From NCBI GenBank assembly GCA_902762905.1, contig CACWQE010000001.1, forward strand, positions 62,001 through 126,000: DNA of 64,000 nt, in the 5' to 3' direction. Below are positions 25,734-33,837 of the stretch, in pieces. Below the pieces are notes generated by a model. It did not search any database. It saw only the letters and a list, made by a program, of their open reading frames with translations, and was not told the DNA's origin. The stretch is from an uncultured Lachnospiraceae bacterium. Its GTDB lineage: Bacteria; Bacillota; Clostridia; Lachnospirales; Lachnospiraceae. Each line of letters starts with the position of its first letter. The stretch's first letter is position 1. The position numbers and the translations under genes were made by a program.

Positions 25734-27059
25734 ATGAGTAAACCAATCGTGGCTATTGTTGGCCGTCCGAATGTAGGAAAGTCAACCTTGTTCAATGTAT
25801 TAGCGGGCTCGAAGATATCCATTGTGAAGGATACACCGGGTGTAACGCGAGACCGTATCTATGCGGATGTGAACTGGTTAGACTATCATTTTACGATGAT
25901 TGATACCGGTGGTATTGAGCCGGAAAGTGAAGATATTATTATTAAAAGTATGCGTGCTCAGGCACAGATCGCAATGGATACCGCAGATGTTATTATGTTC
26001 TTAGTGGATGTGAGACAGGGTTTGGTGGATGCTGATCATAAGGTAGCAGATATGCTGCGTCGTTCCCACAAGCCGGTTGTGTTAGTGGTCAATAAGGTAG
26101 ATAACTTTGATAAATTTATGCCGGATGTATATGAGTTCTATAACTTAGGATTGGGAGATCCGTTCCCGGTATCAGCTGCGTCCCAGTTAGGTCTAGGCGA
26201 TATGTTAGATGAAGTGGTATCGCATTTTACGGACGAGATGAAGGTAGAAGAAGAGGATGACCGTCCGAAAGTTGCGATTATCGGAAAACCGAATGTAGGT
26301 AAGAGCTCGATCATTAATAAGCTGTTAGGGGAAGATCGTGTTATCGTATCGGATATTGCCGGAACGACGAGAGATGCAATTGATACCGTTGTGACAAGGA
26401 ATGACCGGGAGTATGTCTTTATTGATACGGCAGGACTGCGCCGGAAGAATAAGATCAAGGAAGAGATTGAACGTTTCTCTATTATCCGTACCGTAACAGC
26501 GGTAGAACGGGCCGATGTGTGTGTACTTGTTATTGACGCAACAGAAGGTGTTACAGAGCAGGATGCGAAGATTGCAGGAATTGCTCATGAGCGTGGCAAG
26601 GGTATGATCATAGCGGTCAATAAGTGGGATGCGGTTGAGAAGAATGATAAGACAATCTATAAGTTTACAGAGGATATCCGCAGAATCCTTTCTTTCCTGC
26701 CGTATGCAGAGATCATCTTTATCTCAGCAAAGACGGGACAGAGAATGCCAAAGCTGTTTGATGTAATTGATATGGTAGTGGATAATCATGCGCTGCGTAT
26801 TGGTACTGGTGTACTTAACGAGATTCTGACAGAGGCGGTTGCATTGCAGGAACCACCGTCAGATAAGGGTAAAAAGTTACGATTATATTATGTAACAGAG
26901 GTTGCGGTGAAGCCGCCTACATTTGTTATTTTTGTTAATGACAAGAATCTGACACATTTTTCTTATACGAGATATATTGAGAACCGGTTCCGGGATGCCT
27001 TTGGATTCAAGGGAACACCGCTTCGGTTCATTTACCGGGAGAGAAAAGAGAAAGGTTGA
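25734..27059 (+). CDS. der: Ribosome biogenesis GTPase Der (EngA)
   Basis: Der is an essential tandem GTPase for 50S assembly. The first G domain has GRPNVGKST and DTGGIEPE; the second has [19 protein letters not shown] and NKWD. The C-terminal KH-like domain ends with [11 protein letters not shown]. The 441 residues are normal. Its order with plsY, gpsA and spoIVA matches Bacillus closely. Confidence 0.97.
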   Translation: MSKPIVAIVGRPNVGKSTLFNVLAGSKISIVKDTPGVTRDRIYADVNWLDYHFTMIDTGGIEPESEDIIIKSMRAQAQIAMDTADVIMFLVDVRQGLVDADHKVADMLRRSHKPVVLVVNKVDNFDKFMPDVYEFYNLGLGDPFPVSAASQLGLGDMLDEVVSHFTDEMKVEEEDDRPKVAIIGKPNVGKSSIINKLLGEDRVIVSDIAGTTRDAIDTVVTRNDREYVFIDTAGLRRKNKIKEEIERFSIIRTVTAVERADVCVLVIDATEGVTEQDAKIAGIAHERGKGMIIAVNKWDAVEKNDKTIYKFTEDIRRILSFLPYAEIIFISAKTGQRMPKLFDVIDMVVDNHALRIGTGVLNEILTEAVALQEPPSDKGKKLRLYYVTEVAVKPPTFVIFVNDKNLTHFSYTRYIENRFRDAFGFKGTPLRFIYRERKEKG

Positions 27060-27067
27060 TAGATACT

Positions 27068-27763
27068 ATGGAAATTCTAATACGAATACTTTGTATTGTA
27101 ATTGGTTATTGTTTTGGCTTGATTCAGACAGCTTACATCTATGGTAAGCTTCATGGAATTGATATCCGGGAATACGGAAGTGGTAATTCGGGTACGACGA
27201 ATGCACTTCGTGTACTGGGCAAGAAAGCAGGACTGATCGTATTTCTTGGAGATCTGCTGAAAGCAGTGGCTGCCTGTGTGCTGGCAAGGATAATTGGAAC
27301 GATATTCTTTCCGGATATTCTTTATCCGATGATCCTGTGGAGTGGACTGGGAGTTGTGATCGGTCATAATTTCCCATTCTATATGAATTTTAAGGGTGGC
27401 AAAGGAATTGCTGCTACAGCCGGAGTGGTACTTGGATTATTAGACTGGCATATCATTGTGTTATGTCTGGCAGCATTTATTATCTGTGTGGCAATCACCC
27501 GTTATGTGTCACTCGGATCTTTGATCGTAGTAACCTTGTTCTGGATCACTTTTTTTGTACAGGGTACACATGGGGCATATCTGAATCCGGCAACCGGAGC
27601 AGCATATACGAACAGCCAGTTGATAGAGAGCTATGTAATCATCTTCTTGTTTGCAGCACTGGCATTCTACCGCCATAAGTCAAATATTGTGAGGCTGGTG
27701 CACGGACAGGAGAATAAGATATTTTCCAAGAAACCGGAAGAAGTTACGAATAAGGCAGAGTAA
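27068..27763 (+). CDS. plsY: Acyl-phosphate glycerol-3-phosphate acyltransferase PlsY
   Basis: PlsY makes lysophosphatidic acid from acyl-phosphate and glycerol-3-phosphate in the membrane. The three PlsY signatures are present: GSGNSGTTNALR, VIGHNFPFYMNFKGGKGIAA and AFYRHKSNIVRL. About five or six membrane helices span 231 residues. ATG 27068 is chosen over TTG 27056. The gene for glycerol-3-phosphate synthesis, gpsA, is next, so substrate and acyltransferase genes are adjacent. Confidence 0.95.
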   Translation: MEILIRILCIVIGYCFGLIQTAYIYGKLHGIDIREYGSGNSGTTNALRVLGKKAGLIVFLGDLLKAVAACVLARIIGTIFFPDILYPMILWSGLGVVIGHNFPFYMNFKGGKGIAATAGVVLGLLDWHIIVLCLAAFIICVAITRYVSLGSLIVVTLFWITFFVQGTHGAYLNPATGAAYTNSQLIESYVIIFLFAALAFYRHKSNIVRLVHGQENKIFSKKPEEVTNKAE

Positions 27764-27782
27764 TGGTCGGGAGGTATAGAGA

Positions 27783-28796
27783 ATGAAGAAAATATGTATT
27801 TTGGGAGCAGGAAGCTGGGGAACTGCATTATCGATTCTGTTAGCGGGCAATGGTCATCAGGTATCAGTATGGTCGATCGACCCGGAAGAGGTTCTGATGT
27901 TAAATGATTACCGGGAGCAGCGTGACAAATTACCGGGTGTCATTGTTCCAAGTTCCATTGAATTTACAACGAATATGCAGTCTGCCATTGATGGGGCAGA
28001 GATTGTTGTCTGCGCCGTACCTTCGCCATTTGTGCGTTCTACTATGAAATCTGCATCGGAATATATTGTAGGTGGAACAATTGTAGTGGATGTGGCAAAG
28101 GGTATTGAGGAGCATACAGATAAGACAATGACAACGATCATTGAAGAGGAGTGTCCACAGGCAAGAGTGGGTATCCTGTCGGGTCCTAGCCATGCAGAGG
28201 AAGTAGGACGCAGGATTCCGACTACCATCGTAGCAGGGTCAAAAGAGAGAGCCGTTGCAGAGACAATTCAGGACGTATTCATGAATGATGTATTCCGTGT
28301 CTATACCAGCCCGGATGTGATCGGAATTGAATTAGGGGGATCACTTAAGAATGTCATCGCCCTTGCTGCTGGTATGGTAGATGGATTAGGCTTTGGAGAT
28401 AACACAAAGGCAGCACTTATGACAAGGGGAATCGCAGAGATGAGCCGGTTAGTGATCGCTATGGGTGGTCATATGGAGACGTTGGCAGGACTTTCAGGAA
28501 TTGGAGATCTGATCGTAACCTGTACTTCCAAACATTCCAGAAACAGGAATGCCGGATATCTGATGGGACAGGGTAAGACCTATCAGGAGGCAATGGATGA
28601 GGTTAAGATGGTCGTAGAGGGAGTCTATTCTGCTAAGTCCGCTCTAGCTCTTGGTAAGAAGTATAATGTATCCCTTCCAATTGTGGAAGCGGTCAATGAA
28701 GTATTGTTTGACGGAGCGGATGCACGCGAAGTATCCATGAAATTGCTCATGCGTGACCGTACGGCTGAATCTGAGAATCTTCAGTGGAATGAATAA
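27783..28796 (+). CDS. gpsA: NAD(P)-dependent glycerol-3-phosphate dehydrogenase
   Basis: GpsA reduces dihydroxyacetone phosphate to sn-glycerol-3-phosphate, the phospholipid backbone. The Rossmann loop GAGSWGTALSILL starts near residue 7; the catalytic Lys lies in GSLKNVIALAAG, and DNTKAALMTRG is conserved. Length of 337 residues is normal. It supplies PlsY, encoded immediately upstream. Confidence 0.96.
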   Translation: MKKICILGAGSWGTALSILLAGNGHQVSVWSIDPEEVLMLNDYREQRDKLPGVIVPSSIEFTTNMQSAIDGAEIVVCAVPSPFVRSTMKSASEYIVGGTIVVDVAKGIEEHTDKTMTTIIEEECPQARVGILSGPSHAEEVGRRIPTTIVAGSKERAVAETIQDVFMNDVFRVYTSPDVIGIELGGSLKNVIALAAGMVDGLGFGDNTKAALMTRGIAEMSRLVIAMGGHMETLAGLSGIGDLIVTCTSKHSRNRNAGYLMGQGKTYQEAMDEVKMVVEGVYSAKSALALGKKYNVSLPIVEAVNEVLFDGADAREVSMKLLMRDRTAESENLQWNE

Positions 28797-28809
28797 ATAG
28801 ATCTGTTTT

Positions 28810-28885
28810 CCCGTTCTTTTCTTATGAGATAATTCACTACATAGAGGTGTCTAATTCATAAAGAAAAGGACGGGATTTTTTATTT
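28810..28885 (+). terminator. Terminator of der-plsY-gpsA
   Basis: Long stem: CCCGTTCTTTTCTT (28810-28823) pairs with AAGAAAAGGACGGG (28861-28874), with one G-U pair and a few more pairs above, then ATTTTTTATTTT. Confidence 0.88.
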
Positions 28886-28928
28886 TAAGGAAAAGCAGTT
28901 CATTGCGGTGGAATTCCGCTCGAATGGG

Positions 28929-28956
28929 AAGAGTCGCAAATGACTCTTTGTTTTTT
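28929..28956 (+). terminator. Second hairpin with T-run upstream of spoIVA
   Basis: Stem AAGAGTC/GACTCTT (28929-28935 with 28942-28948), 6-base loop, then TGTTTTTT. It isolates spoIVA from upstream transcription. A further GCGG/CCGC hairpin lies just before it near 28901-28920. Confidence 0.8.
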
Positions 28957-28985
28957 GGAATAATTTGTGGCTTCGTGCATATATT
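28957..28985 (+). promoter_or_regulatory. Possible sigma-E promoter of spoIVA
   Basis: GGAATAAT, 13 bases, CATATATT (28978-28985) resembles the mother-cell sigma-E pattern (ATA-type -35 and CATA-type -10). Known biology supports sigma-E control of spoIVA; the match itself is loose. Confidence 0.35.
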
Positions 28986-29034
28986 CTTCTTAGGATAACT
29001 ATGTGATTGAGCGTAGGGTTTGAAGGAGGATATT

Positions 29035-30510
29035 ATGAAAGAGCAGTTTGATGTATATGAGGATATCAGCAAGCGTACCGGAGGGGACATGTATATAGGA
29101 GTAGTCGGACCGGTACGTACCGGAAAGTCCACATTTATTAAACGGTTTATGGAGACACTGGTGTTGCCGGAAATGGCGGATGGTGCAGAGAAACAGCGGA
29201 CGATTGATGAATTGCCGCAAAGTGGTTCGGGAAAGACGATTACGACAACAGAACCGAAGTTCATTCCGAAACAGGCAGCAAAAGTTTCGTTAAATAAAGA
29301 GACAGAGGTAAATGTCCGCTTGGTAGACTGCGTCGGTTATATGGTAGATGGGGCGACCGGGCATATGGAGGAAGACAAGGAACGGCTCGTTAAGACGCCA
29401 TGGTATGATTATGAGATACCATTTTCAAAGGCAGCGCATATCGGCACAAAGAAGGTTATGACCGATCATGCAACGATCGGCGTTGTCATTACAGGAGATG
29501 GAAGTTTCGGGGACATTGGACGGGAACAGTTCTATCCGGTAGAGAAAGAATTTGTGCAGGAAATGAAATCACTTGGCAAACCATTTATTGTTATATTGAA
29601 TAGTACGAAACCGCAGAGTCAGGAGGTCTTAGATCTGGCAGAGGAATTGACACAGCAATATGGGGTGAAGGTATTGCCGGTGAATTGTGATCAATTGCGG
29701 GGTAAGGATATCTTGGAGATACTCAAACATATCCTGTTAGAATTCCCGATCAGTCAGGTTCAGTTCTTTATTCCAAAATGGGCAGAGACTTTAGAGGTCG
29801 ATCATCCAATCAAACAGGCGGTCGTTGCCTATGCGAAACAAGTGATGGAAGGCTTGCAAGGAATGAAACAGGTCTATCAGTTGCCAGCGATAGAGTCCGA
29901 ATATATGAAAGATGCGTCGGTTGTCCATGTGAATCTCAAAGACGGAACTGTTAATATTAAACTCACTATACCAGAACAATATTATTATGATATGTTATCC
30001 AATCTGTTAGGTGCTCCGGTAGAAAATGAGTATGATTTCCTGAATATGCTCAAAGAGGTTGCAGATAAGAGAAGATCATACGAGCATGTTGCAACTGCGA
30101 TGACCAGTGTGCAGCAGAAAGGTTACGGTCTGGTCATGCCTGACCGGGAGAATATTACGTTGGCAGAGCCGGAGCTTATTAAGCATGGTACAAAGTATGG
30201 CATTAAGATCAAGGCAAATGCACCTTCTCTTCATTTTATCAAGGCTAATGTGACGACGGAGATTGCACCGATCGTTGGAACGGAAGAACAGGCGAAGGAT
30301 TTCCTTGCCAACATGAAAGAGCAGTTAAAGACCTCATCGGAAGCCTTGTGGAAGATCAATATATTTGGCAAGACAGTAGAACAGATGGTGGAAGAAGGCT
30401 TAATCTCGAAGTCTAACAAGATCAATGATGATTCGCAGATTCGCTTACAGGATACGATGGAAAAGATCATCAATGATAGTAACGGAGGAATGGTGTTTAT
30501 TATTATCTAA
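29035..30510 (+). CDS. spoIVA: Stage IV sporulation protein A
   Basis: SpoIVA is the ATPase that polymerises on the forespore surface to form the coat basement layer. The N-terminal P-loop domain has GPVRTGKST (residues 25-33), and the rest matches the family in length (491 residues) and in its extreme C-terminus GGMVFIII. ATG 29035 is chosen with AAGGAGG upstream; TTG 29020 overlaps that site. Its presence shows that the organism belongs to an endospore-forming lineage. It is a single-gene unit between terminators. Confidence 0.96.
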   Translation: MKEQFDVYEDISKRTGGDMYIGVVGPVRTGKSTFIKRFMETLVLPEMADGAEKQRTIDELPQSGSGKTITTTEPKFIPKQAAKVSLNKETEVNVRLVDCVGYMVDGATGHMEEDKERLVKTPWYDYEIPFSKAAHIGTKKVMTDHATIGVVITGDGSFGDIGREQFYPVEKEFVQEMKSLGKPFIVILNSTKPQSQEVLDLAEELTQQYGVKVLPVNCDQLRGKDILEILKHILLEFPISQVQFFIPKWAETLEVDHPIKQAVVAYAKQVMEGLQGMKQVYQLPAIESEYMKDASVVHVNLKDGTVNIKLTIPEQYYYDMLSNLLGAPVENEYDFLNMLKEVADKRRSYEHVATAMTSVQQKGYGLVMPDRENITLAEPELIKHGTKYGIKIKANAPSLHFIKANVTTEIAPIVGTEEQAKDFLANMKEQLKTSSEALWKINIFGKTVEQMVEEGLISKSNKINDDSQIRLQDTMEKIINDSNGGMVFIII

Positions 30511-30551
30511 GGATGTTTTGTCTTTTGCAATTGTGAACAATAGAATGAAGG

Positions 30552-30600
30552 GAGACTATTGCCAGAATGGATTGGTTCCGATGGCAATAGTCTCTTTTGT
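30552..30600 (+). terminator. Terminator of spoIVA
   Basis: Perfect 13-bp stem GAGACTATTGCCA/TGGCAATAGTCTC (30552-30564 with 30582-30594), 17-base loop, then TTTTGT and an AT-rich tail. Confidence 0.9.
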
Positions 30601-30649
30601 ATTATATTTTTTGAATATATTGGGTACCATGTAAATATAATATGCACTT

Positions 30650-30678
30650 TTGACTTTCGTTAATTTTTATGATATATT
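30650..30678 (+). promoter_or_regulatory. Promoter of the AAA/DUF4143 ATPase gene
   Basis: TTGACT (30650-30655), 17-bp spacer, TATATT (30673-30678). Transcription should start near 30685, inside the first of three 15-bp repeats. Confidence 0.6.
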
Positions 30679-30679
30679 A

Positions 30680-30758
30680 TTCCAAAATGTTGATATGATT
30701 CGATTTTATCTTTCTAAAATGTTGATGAATGTACATTTTCTATTTCCAAAATGTTGAT
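30680..30758 (+). repeat. Three 15-bp direct repeats at exact 32-bp period
   Basis: TTCCAAAATGTTGAT at 30680-30694, TTCTAAAATGTTGAT at 30712-30726 and TTCCAAAATGTTGAT at 30744-30758. Only one base differs. Starts are exactly 32 bp apart, with 17-bp AT-rich spacers that share ATTTT. Copy 1 covers the predicted transcription start; copies 2 and 3 lie in the leader. They look like protein-binding sites on one face of the helix or an RNA leader motif, and belong to no class I recognise. Confidence 0.9.
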
Positions 30759-30801
30759 GGAGCTTTTTGGTGCAAATAAATATATGGATACGAGGTGCAT
30801 T

Positions 30802-32109
30802 ATGTTAAAAAGAAAAGTAACAGATTATATGAATAACTGGGTTCGTACAAAGAATAAAAAATGTCTTGTTGTGCAGGGTGCCAGGCAAACTGGGAAAACA
30901 TATATAATAGAGAGATTTGCAGAAGATAATTACGAGGAAGTTGTGGAAATCAATTTTAAACAGATTCCTTCGGCAATGGATATTTTTAGCGGGGATCTTA
31001 CGGTTGACAATATGGTTATGGCTATGAGGTTTCGCTTTCCGGAAAAGAAGATCTTGCCAGGAAAAACTTTGATATTTTTGGACGAGATTCAGGAATGTCA
31101 GGAGGCAATCACATCACTTAAGTTTTGGGCAATTGACAACCGGTATGATGTTATAGCATCGGGTTCGCTTCTTGGAATAGACTATAAGCGTGCCTCATCT
31201 TATCCGATTGGATATGTTGATTATTTGAGAATGTATGGGGTTGATTTTGAAGAGTTTTTATGGGGAATGGGAATTTCAGAACAGATGATTAAGGCATTGC
31301 TTGATTATTTACATTCAAAGACAGTTATCCCTGCGGCAATTCATTCGGAGATGATGAATTATTACAGACAGTATATTGCAATAGGCGGTATGCCTGAAGC
31401 AGTGCAGAAATATATAGATACAAAGGATTATAGGGAAGTCGATAAGATTCAAAGAAACCTGTTGCAGGGATATCAGTACGATATTGCACATTATGCAACG
31501 GCGGAAGAGAAAGTAAAAGCAGAGAAATGTTATCTTTCTCTTGCAAAGCAGTTGCTTGATAAGGAAAATCATAAATTCCAATACAAAGAAGTTGAGCATG
31601 GTGGCAGGGCGCAAAAATATTTTTCAAGTATTGAATGGCTGCTTCGCGCAGATATGGTGCATCTATGCAAACGCGTGACAGATGTTAGGTTTGATCTGGA
31701 TGATTACGCAAGAGAAGACTTTTTCAGGGCATATACGACAGATTTATCCCTGTTGATGGCGATGAAAGACTTTTCATTAAAGCAGCATATTGTAGAAAAT
31801 ACATTAGAAGGAAACTCAAAAGGAGGCATATATGAATGTGCAATAGCAGATGCTTTATACAAAAAAGGGTATTCTTTATATTTCTATAAAAATGAAACAA
31901 CCAAAAGAGAAATTGATATGATCATACAAAAAGATGGACTGATAATTCCTATTGAGGTTAAGAGTGGTAATACACGGGCAAATTCTCTTAAATTATTTAT
32001 AAAAGAAAAGAAAGATATTTCGTATGGGTACAAATTCATAGATGGCAATATTGGTGCGGGTGAAGATGGTATTATTACATTACCTTTATATATGATCGCA
32101 TTTATTTGA
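30802..32109 (+). CDS. AAA (AAA_14) ATPase with DUF4143 and nuclease-like C-terminus
   Basis: This family is widespread in gut bacteria and its function is not known. From ATG 30802 (GAGGTG upstream) it has 435 residues: Walker A GARQTGKT at 26-33, Walker B LIFLDEIQE, then the DUF4143 helical part. The C-terminal block has Asp372 and Glu385-Val-Lys387 (EIDMIIQKDG, PIEVKSG), the D-x(n)-E-x-K pattern of PD-(D/E)xK nucleases. In-frame ATGs at 30751 and 30784 lack good ribosome binding sites; 30751 lies inside repeat 3. Its codons are more AT-rich than those of its neighbours, and it separates two core loci, so it is probably accessory. Confidence 0.9.
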   Translation: MLKRKVTDYMNNWVRTKNKKCLVVQGARQTGKTYIIERFAEDNYEEVVEINFKQIPSAMDIFSGDLTVDNMVMAMRFRFPEKKILPGKTLIFLDEIQECQEAITSLKFWAIDNRYDVIASGSLLGIDYKRASSYPIGYVDYLRMYGVDFEEFLWGMGISEQMIKALLDYLHSKTVIPAAIHSEMMNYYRQYIAIGGMPEAVQKYIDTKDYREVDKIQRNLLQGYQYDIAHYATAEEKVKAEKCYLSLAKQLLDKENHKFQYKEVEHGGRAQKYFSSIEWLLRADMVHLCKRVTDVRFDLDDYAREDFFRAYTTDLSLLMAMKDFSLKQHIVENTLEGNSKGGIYECAIADALYKKGYSLYFYKNETTKREIDMIIQKDGLIIPIEVKSGNTRANSLKLFIKEKKDISYGYKFIDGNIGAGEDGIITLPLYMIAFI

Positions 32110-32152
32110 TTGAGGTGACCCCAAAAAGTTAGATTTTTTGGGGTCGCCTCAA
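32110..32152 (+). terminator. 18-bp-stem hairpin, bidirectional terminator, IS3-end-like
   Basis: TTGAGGTGACCCCAAAAA (32110-32127) pairs with TTTTTGGGGTCGCCTCAA (32135-32152), with one G-U pair and a 7-base loop. It starts right after the ATPase stop codon. T-runs on both strands allow termination in both directions. The GACCCC-AAAAAGTTAGA sequence resembles ends of IS3/IS150-type insertion sequences. Confidence 0.75.
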
Positions 32153-32212
32153 TTATTGTAGGATGCTTTTTCTTATACGGTGTGGGTTTAGGAAGTTTGG
32201 TGTCATGAGCAC

Positions 32213-32241
32213 TTGTCTTTCAAACCAAATTATACTATAAT
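32213..32241 (+). promoter_or_regulatory. Promoter of scpAB
   Basis: TTGTCT (32213-32218), 17-bp spacer, perfect TATAAT (32236-32241), about 40 bp before the scpA start. Confidence 0.7.
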
Positions 32242-32281
32242 ACTATAGGCGTTTTGCAAGTATAGATATGAGGATGAAAGT

Positions 32282-33151
32282 ATGGAGATAGCGTACAAGC
32301 TGAATGTATTTGAAGGTCCATTAGATCTTTTATTACATTTGATTGAGAAGAACAAAGTAGATATATATGATATTCCGATCGTAACGATTACGGAACAGTA
32401 TCTTGCCTATGTCAGTGAGATGCAGGAACAGGATATGGACGTAATGAGTGAATTCCTTGTGATGGCAGGAACTTTGTTACAGATCAAGTCTAAGATGCTG
32501 CTGCCGAGAGAAGAGACAGAGGAAGAAGAGGAAGAAGATCCAAGAGCAGAACTTGTAAGACGATTATTAGAATATAAGATGTACAAATATGCAGCATTAG
32601 AACTCAAAGATATGGAGTTAGATGCCTCGCATAATCTATATAAGAAACCGACCATTCCAAAGGAAGTAGAGGAATATCGGGAAGAAGTTGATCCGGCAGA
32701 ATTAGTGGATGGTTTAACTCTTAGCAAGCTAAATGATATCTTCCAGTCTATCATGCGTAAGCAGGTGGATAAGATTGACCCAATTCGTTCGAAGTTCGGA
32801 ACGATTGAGAAGGAAGAGATCAACATTGAAGAACGTATGGTACAGATCCGGGAGGAGGTCCGGGGACTGAAAGGAATCAACTTCCGCACGTTATTAGAGA
32901 CACAGCCAACCCGGATGAATATTATTATCACATTTATGTCAATCTTAGAATTGATGAAAGTGGGCGCTATTACGATACGGCAGGAAGAGACATTTGGAGA
33001 GATTGTAATTGATTCTTTAGATGAGATAGAAGTCACATCGGAGAGTGAGAATCGGTTAGAGGATGAAGTGACTTTTGATGATAACCAGGATGAGGCAGCG
33101 GTTACAGAAGAAGAGAATCAAGAGCTAAATAGTGAAACAGGAGAAGAATAA
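32282..33151 (+). CDS. scpA: Segregation and condensation protein A
   Basis: ScpA is the kleisin subunit that bridges SMC heads in the chromosome condensin complex. The N-terminus YKLNVFEGPLDLLLHLIEKN is diagnostic. A winged-helix C-terminal part (FRTLLETQPTRMNIIITFMS) follows a flexible acidic middle. The last 40 residues are an acidic tail. Total length is 289 residues. It overlaps scpB by one base, so the two are translationally coupled. Confidence 0.95.
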   Translation: MEIAYKLNVFEGPLDLLLHLIEKNKVDIYDIPIVTITEQYLAYVSEMQEQDMDVMSEFLVMAGTLLQIKSKMLLPREETEEEEEEDPRAELVRRLLEYKMYKYAALELKDMELDASHNLYKKPTIPKEVEEYREEVDPAELVDGLTLSKLNDIFQSIMRKQVDKIDPIRSKFGTIEKEEINIEERMVQIREEVRGLKGINFRTLLETQPTRMNIIITFMSILELMKVGAITIRQEETFGEIVIDSLDEIEVTSESENRLEDEVTFDDNQDEAAVTEEENQELNSETGEE

Positions 33152-33735
33152 TGGAACAGGATATCAATGTAATAGAGGGAAGAATTGAAGCAATCTTATT
33201 CTCTGTGGGTGAAGCGGTCGAAAGGGAACGGATTGCCAAGGCATTGGAGATGGATACTGATACAGTTGTGAAGATCATTCACAATATGATGGATAAGTAT
33301 GACAGTGTAGATCGTGGAGTACGGATCATTGAGTTAGAGGATTCCTTCCAAATGTGTACCAAAGCTGATTATTATGATACCTTGGTGAAAGTTGTCAATA
33401 TTCCGAAGAAACATGTATTAACCGATGTATTGTTAGAGACGCTTTCTATTGTGGCATATAAGCAGCCAATCACCAGACAGGAGATTGAGGCGATTCGTGG
33501 GGTGTCCTGCGTGCACGCCGTGAACAAGTTAGTAGAATATAATCTGATCCATGAAGTAGGAAGATTAGACGCAGCAGGAAGACCAATCCTGTTTGGCACA
33601 ACAGATGATTTCTTAAGAAGTTTTGGTGTGCAGTCTACGGATGAATTGCCGACAATCACGCCGGATAAGATTGAAGACTTTAAACAACAGGCAATGGAGG
33701 AAGCGCAGCTTTCGTTTGCTCCGGTGAAAGATTGA
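33151..33735 (+). CDS. scpB: Segregation and condensation protein B
   Basis: ScpB forms a dimer of tandem winged helices that binds ScpA in the SMC complex. GRIEAILFSVGEAVERERIA begins the family match, and the second winged helix carries LSIVAYKQPITRQEIEAIRG. The 194 residues are normal. Start ATG overlaps the scpA stop. The next gene is a D,D-carboxypeptidase, as near scpAB in other Firmicutes. Confidence 0.95.
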   Translation: MEQDINVIEGRIEAILFSVGEAVERERIAKALEMDTDTVVKIIHNMMDKYDSVDRGVRIIELEDSFQMCTKADYYDTLVKVVNIPKKHVLTDVLLETLSIVAYKQPITRQEIEAIRGVSCVHAVNKLVEYNLIHEVGRLDAAGRPILFGTTDDFLRSFGVQSTDELPTITPDKIEDFKQQAMEEAQLSFAPVKD

Positions 33736-33837
33736 TCCGGGTAAAGACAGATTTAGCTGCAAATGGATATTACATTTGCAGGAGTGCATAAGAATATATT
33801 GCATGTCATTATCATATAATGAATTTGATAATAGAGA

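Noticed and set aside
30680-30758. Three short repeats considered as a mini-CRISPR array
   Set aside because: Repeats of 15 bp with 17-bp spacers are too short, the spacers resemble each other, and no cas genes are nearby. A promoter with operator-like sites fits better.
32110-32152. Intact insertion sequence or MITE
   Set aside because: Only one hairpin of 43 bp is present, without a transposase, a second end or visible target duplication.
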